From positions 1,922,001-1,986,000 of the forward strand of contig RQOL01000828.1 in assembly GCA_013076295.1 (NCBI GenBank): DNA of 64,000 nt, given 5' to 3'. The notes below the pieces were generated by a model. It made no database searches, was not told where the DNA came from, and worked only from the letters and a program-made list of their open reading frames with translations. This DNA comes from Sanderia malayensis. Its lineage: Eukaryota; Cnidaria; Scyphozoa; Semaeostomeae; Pelagiidae. Each line of letters starts with the position of its first letter. Within the stretch, counting starts at the first letter, position 1. Made by a program: the position numbers and the translations under genes. Shown piece after piece: positions 60,901 through 64,000 of the stretch.

Positions 60901-63900
60901 ATGAGCTACACGTAAGTACTGAGACTACTTTCATCTACCATTAACAAATAAAATTGGTCTTGTTTTGTATTAGAATCTATCCTTGTCAAGTCTCCTTGAT
61001 AAAACACATATGATGACACTGTACACGTTTTATACGGTGGAATTTGTACAAAAGTAGGAAGGAAAACAAGTATGTAGCGATTTTAAAGAAACAACGTTTT
61101 TGAAAATGTCATCAGCAACTTCATCTGGTCCTTAACTTTGGTCGTAGATTTGTAAGCACAAGTGCTTCACAGGAGAAAGTAAATCTTCTCACCCAGTTCG
61201 ATACATGGAGCTACAACGTTTGGTACAAATCGGTTTGCAACAGAATGCCATGGCTTGGCGCGAAAAAGGGACTATTAACAACATCGGGAACATCCGACAG
61301 TTCATGGTGGGGTACAATCATCTCTGACAACGACGAGTATAATCCTGCACCGTGGATATATAATGAAATGTCAAATCCAGGCGTCATTTGGTATTGGGTT
61401 AATGAAGACGACTGCAGCGCAGACAGAAAACCAGGTAGCTATGATTACAGTAATTGGTCCGTCTTTACATACACTACACTAAATACATCATATAAGCATA
61501 AGTGGAAACAATAATCTTCAGTTTGCTGTTTCTGCAAATAACGATACAAGAAAAGGTGGTATTTTATTTACAAATAATACTTGGGCTGCGAGTGCACCAA
61601 GACTCAAGAGGTCTCGTTTCTATAACTCGGGGACCGATTGTGCGGCACTTTAACGCATTAAAGCATTTACACATTATATGCACACGAAACACAATAGAGG
61701 CTTAGATGTTATCATCGTCATCATCATAAGAAACATCGTTCAAACATGCATCTCACTACATTGCATTTTGCATTTTTCTATCTGAAATGTATTGTACCAA
61801 AAATATACTTATTATTGATTCATGTCAATGTATAATCATTACTTTTATAACTTTCACCTCTAATTAATATACCATACAGCTATTAATGATCTCTCTCATT
61901 CAACTTTCAAGTTGACGGAGGCTTCACACCCTGGAGTACGTGGACGAAATGTTCGTCTTTCTGTGGACAGGGAACCCAGAGGCGAACAAGACAATGCACA
62001 GCACCACTGCCAAGATGTGGAGGCGCAGCTTGCAGTGATGTCACTGAACAGATGCAAAAGTGCACAGGAAGTTGCGACGGTAAGTGCAATAGGAACAAGA
62101 GCCTTCGGAATACAATAGGACAAAAAATTGATCAATTGTTCAATAACAATAGGCCATAGAAAAATGTTTCTCCGACTCACTGTTGCTAATCTATTGTTTT
62201 CACAGAAAGCCCAATGAAAAGTCACGATAGCCTCTACTGCGTACTACCACGATCCGGAGGCTGCAATGCTAGCGATGACACACCTTTAGTATGGAGGAAA
62301 GGCATCAACAATTGCGATTTGCCAGAAGCTCAGTTCACATTCGACAGATATAGTGGAAGCATAACTCACAAGTGTAGCGGCAAGCCAGTATGCCCAAAAG
62401 ATGGCTCCAAGGATTGGAATATACCGATTTTGGTCAGTAGCAAGTGTCCCGCTATGAAATTGACAAGAAATTTCATAAGAACACACGGTCAGTTGAGATC
62501 TCAAAATTCAATGTTTTTCATTTCATGAACGCACATCTAACCTTAAACGAAGACAAGCAAAACGGCCACAGACATTTCTCTTCAAATATACAAACATAAT
62601 GCCCCATACTATTACATAACTAACAGTTGACTATGGTGTTTTCTTGTAATTGCATATTCTTCAATATTTTTTAGCTTGAAAAACCTGTTGTAATTAACTT
62701 GTACTTATGGCAGCAATTGCTTACTTTTTTAGTTGGCTCAGTGAATTTCGGTGGCAAGTGTCTGAACCCAAGTGGAGGCAGTATAAATGACAATGTTCCA
62801 CTGATACTTAGAAGGGCATGTTTTGAAAAACAAGTGTTCCAAAATTTCTTCAAACTAGGTGGCTACAAAACTGTTAATTATTCTCAGTTGCCTACTATGA
62901 TACCTTCTCTTACAAAATTACAATTATTACATTAGCAAATTTAAAAATTTTGGCTTCACTAAAAACCAATTATTTCCCCTTACTTTGCAGCTCGCGGACC
63001 TGTGCATACAAAATTTTGGAAATCGGTTGCAGTGACCAAATGGGACATGTCAGATTTGACTTCGGATATCCGGTTTCCAGGCAGCCCCACATCGGTGGGA
63101 TTCGTTGACAACTTTGATAGCCCTTACGATTTGGATGGCGACTATGGTCTCCAAATGGTCAGTTATTTTTTGGCTCCTGAAACAGGAAAGTATACGTTTG
63201 AAATGGCGTGTGATGATTTTTGCCAACTATTCCTGAGTAATTCGTCTGCCAGCCAAGACAAGGTGAAAATCGTCGACGTGCGGAGCTGGACCTCGCAATA
63301 TCAATTTAACAAGTAGGTAAAACATGTCTTGCGACTGTATGGGCGATATGGAAAGGTTAAAAATGTCTGTCTTGAGCTGTCCGAGAAAATTTGCGTATAT
63401 TGAGAAAAATTGCCAATATTGAAGACTAGAACTCAAATGTACATAACCCATATTTGTGAGCAAGATAACTACTGATAATTACATATCTGGACTGCGAGGG
63501 CCATACACTGGGGTCCTCTCCCGAAACATGCAGCAGACAATTTCTAATAAGAAATATTTCACGAGTGTTTCAACGACTATCTTACCCAAATATGAATGAT
63601 CCAAATTTAGAATGAACGGTTGGTGGGCCAAGTATTTCCATTTGTAGGGAAGGGGGTCAAACCTGTCTTTGAAACACGTCAAAATTGAAAGATGGCCAAT
63701 TCGTTGAATATTTTAGCAACAATAGTGTAAATACAAACAAACCATTGACAATTGTTTACAGCTGCCATAACTATATGGAAAGCATGTATTTTGCTTATTT
63801 CCCAGCCCAGTTATCAGCAAAAAATTAATTAAAAAACAAAACATCAAATCACACCGTGCAATGAATTAAAAAACATGCAGATAAATTCGACATATTACTC

Positions 63901-64000
63901 ACTGTACCATACTGCTTATTGAATCTTAGACGCAGCGACCAGAAATCCAAGCCAATTCCCTTGGTAGGTGGAAAGAAATACTACATCGAAGGATTGCTTG
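43197..64000 (+). CDS. giant secreted ADAM-like metalloprotease with lectin-type C-terminal domains, 3' end off window
   Basis: 45 exons in window, 2,004 residues, no stop and no phase conflict. Order: signal peptide (LLLLLSVACS), M12B prodomain, reprolysin domain, disintegrin, permuted discoidin/lectin cassette, ADAM Cys-rich, EGF-like, TSP1, three fibrinogen/intelectin-like domains, TSP1, lectin-like pair, PA14. Exons: 43197-43245, 43533-43616, 43807-43885, 44107-44173, 44599-44684, 44947-45004, 45377-45449, 45616-45728, 45858-45956, 46059-46130, 46426-46595, 47274-47358, 47473-47548, 47723-47783, 47998-48082, 48332-48400, 48788-48892, 49016-49096, 49260-49313, 49441-49591, 49862-50154, 50594-50744, 51057-51232, 51375-51500, 51596-51671, 51983-52082, 52399-52506, 52659-52743, 55501-55590, 55685-55751, 56019-56201, 56440-56757, 56994-57188, 58077-58149, 58253-58562, 59076-59294, 59691-59803, 60096-60285, 60745-60911, 61148-61434, 61912-62079, 62206-62487, 62733-62858, 62991-63312, 63930-64000. 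Start is the first in-frame ATG. No membrane anchor yet; exon 43's donor is weak. Confidence 0.88.
45060..45320 (+). repeat. ATACT-type microsatellite in ADAM intron 6
   Basis: Degenerate and perfect runs of (ATACT)n and CATAC, purest near 45180-45245. Confidence 0.9.
45858..48082 (+). other. ADAM gene: reprolysin catalytic domain (exons 9-15)
   Basis: Starts at RYCEMFLVVDNAV and continues with NIRIVLVGLEIWTD. The zinc motif HELGHNFNFPH is at residues 360-370, so all three His and the catalytic Glu are present and the enzyme is predicted active. The Met-turn follows at CFMGG. Confidence 0.92.
48332..49313 (+). other. ADAM gene: disintegrin domain (exons 16-19)
   Basis: Residues about 420-522: CGNGIKEGDEECDCG, ACKLKPSSQC, CDVAEYCTG in the integrin-loop position (no RGD), CPADLNAKDGTAC. 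Exon 19 ends in phase 0, where the permuted cassette begins. Confidence 0.9.
49441..51500 (+). other. ADAM gene: inserted cassette, split and permuted discoidin around a lectin-like pair (exons 20-24)
   Basis: Exon 20 (residues 523-572) is the C-terminal half of an F5/8 type C domain: TVKLNPRIDARYLRFNPV to the last Cys in RVEPLTC. Exons 21-22 (573-720) are lectin-like: GTLRHNCSGKIVCP, then LRHKTTGKCIEQYNG. Exons 23-24 (721-821) are the N-terminal half of an F5/8C domain: DCILPIGTENGKLPDSAF, EYLQVDMGQ, LFYSDDGVTWKSYKS. The cassette starts and ends in phase 0. Exon 24 would join exon 20 seamlessly to make one full discoidin domain. Skipping all five exons would restore a continuous ADAM frame. 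The exact exon 20 acceptor is less certain than the others. Confidence 0.8.
50160..50545 (+). repeat. minisatellite in ADAM intron 21
   Basis: Degenerate units of about 35-40 bp built on ACAAGACCAGCCTTCTTCAG, such as those ending CTATCCTCT. Confidence 0.8.
51596..55751 (+). other. ADAM gene: Cys-rich and EGF-like region (exons 25-30)
   Basis: Resumes the ADAM pattern: FCFSGKCGDTLGTQCKELWD, KCWNKLNTE, DVYCGQIQC, VADGTKCGDNKICYNREC, then an EGF-like finger VCDNKGNCHCSGGYDPNTNC. Residues about 822-996. The intron between exons 28 and 29 holds a 2.5-kb satellite. Confidence 0.9.
52880..55440 (+). repeat. satellite with higher-order structure in ADAM intron 28
   Basis: About 2.5 kb of related 80-95-bp monomers sharing CCTGAAATAGCTGTACCTTA, AATAGTGTTGCAAATTGTGG and TTGCATCTTTAGCATGAATG. 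A 335-bp higher-order unit repeats almost exactly at 53226-53560 and 53561-53895. Confidence 0.92.
56019..56201 (+). other. ADAM gene: first thrombospondin type 1 domain (exon 31)
   Basis: One TSP1 domain in one phase-1/phase-1 exon: WGNWREWSACTVACNGGTRR, then six Cys in TSP1 spacing ending CNTQACP. The symmetric phase makes it easy to shuffle. Confidence 0.93.
56440..61434 (+). other. ADAM gene: three fibrinogen/intelectin-like domains (exons 32-40)
   Basis: Three tandem copies open with SCKEV, SCMEI or SCNQL and carry the fibrinogen-related core: YCDMTNDGGGWTLVV, YCDMQNFGGGWTLLV, YCDMESDPGAWTLLV. Copies 1 and 3 also have WGGIWQAPSSY or WGGIWSAPMSY, then IWYWMREG or IWYWVNEDDC near the end. 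Copy 2 is more diverged, with WGGIFEGSV. These resemble the sugar-binding FReD/intelectin group; ligand residues cannot be judged by eye. Confidence 0.8.
57270..57960 (+). repeat. minisatellite in ADAM intron 33
   Basis: Degenerate units of about 36-40 bp built on AGCAATGTCTAATCTTCTTC, usually followed by CAAGTGTCC. Confidence 0.88.
61912..62079 (+). other. ADAM gene: second thrombospondin type 1 domain (exon 41)
   Basis: FTPWSTWTKCSSFCGQGTQR with six Cys, again one phase-1/phase-1 exon. Confidence 0.92.
62206..62858 (+). other. ADAM gene: second lectin-like pair (exons 42-43)
   Basis: Paralogous to exons 21-22: SLYCVLPRSGGC, SGSITHKCSGKPVCPKDGS, then NFGGKCLNPSGGS. The repeated H-x-x-S-G-K-x-V/C-x-P pattern resembles beta-trefoil-type lectin repeats in marine invertebrates; the family name is uncertain. 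Confidence 0.7.
62991..64000 (+). other. ADAM gene: PA14 domain (exons 44-45, cut by window end)
   Basis: DGDYGLQMVSYFLAPETGKY, ACDDFCQLFLS and KPIPLVGGKKYYIEGL match the PA14 carbohydrate-binding fold (G-x-F-x-A-P-x-T-G-x-Y; C-D-D-x-x-x-L-x-L-S; G-x-K-Y-Y-I-E). The domain runs off the window. Confidence 0.88.

Overview
This is nuclear DNA from a multicellular animal. Every recognisable gene is animal-type: RPL7A, FKBP15, glutamate carboxypeptidase II, two K2P potassium channels, PHPT1, PIGC, a FEZF-like zinc-finger factor and an ADAM-type metalloprotease. Most are split by short GT-AG introns, and the DNA is AT-rich with abundant small repeats. An early-branching marine invertebrate (sponge or cnidarian) is my guess; the sequence does not settle the phylum. 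I built all exon chains by hand from splice signals, reading phase and remembered family sequences. For each chain the exon lengths and phases close without a frameshift.

Layout. 1-1.2 kb: last exon of RPL7A, then an intronless GNAT acetyltransferase. 1.7-5.6 kb: a repeat complex dominated by a long inverted-repeat element. Its arms are about 1.27 kb and carry tRNA-like modules; its core is a 40-bp satellite plus a pyrimidine tract. 5.9-16.9 kb (minus): complete FKBP15, 29 coding exons, with three small transposons in introns. 18.1-24.1 kb (plus): complete glutamate carboxypeptidase II, 16 exons. 24.9-29.3 kb: a divergent pair of K2P channels. 30.1-31.1 kb (minus): PHPT1. 31.8-34.7 kb (minus): a two-exon SNAG-domain factor with five FEZF-like C2H2 fingers. 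34.7-38.4 kb: gene-poor. 38.4-41.3 kb (minus): PIGC, 7 exons. 43.2 kb to the window end (plus): one very large secreted protein gene, 45 exons so far and more than 2,000 residues.

That last gene is the most unusual item. It begins as an ordinary ADAM (signal peptide, prodomain, catalytic domain with a complete zinc site, disintegrin). It then continues through Cys-rich, EGF-like, TSP1, three fibrinogen/intelectin-like domains, a second TSP1, a lectin-like pair and a PA14 domain. Between the disintegrin and Cys-rich exons sits a phase-0/phase-0 cassette of five exons. It encodes the C-terminal half of a discoidin (F5/8 type C) domain, then a lectin-like pair, then the N-terminal half of a discoidin domain: a circularly permuted discoidin inserted into an ADAM. 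Several introns of this gene are filled by their own, unrelated tandem repeats.

The genes are not an operon and share no single pathway. Neighbours are mostly divergent or convergent housekeeping and membrane-protein genes.
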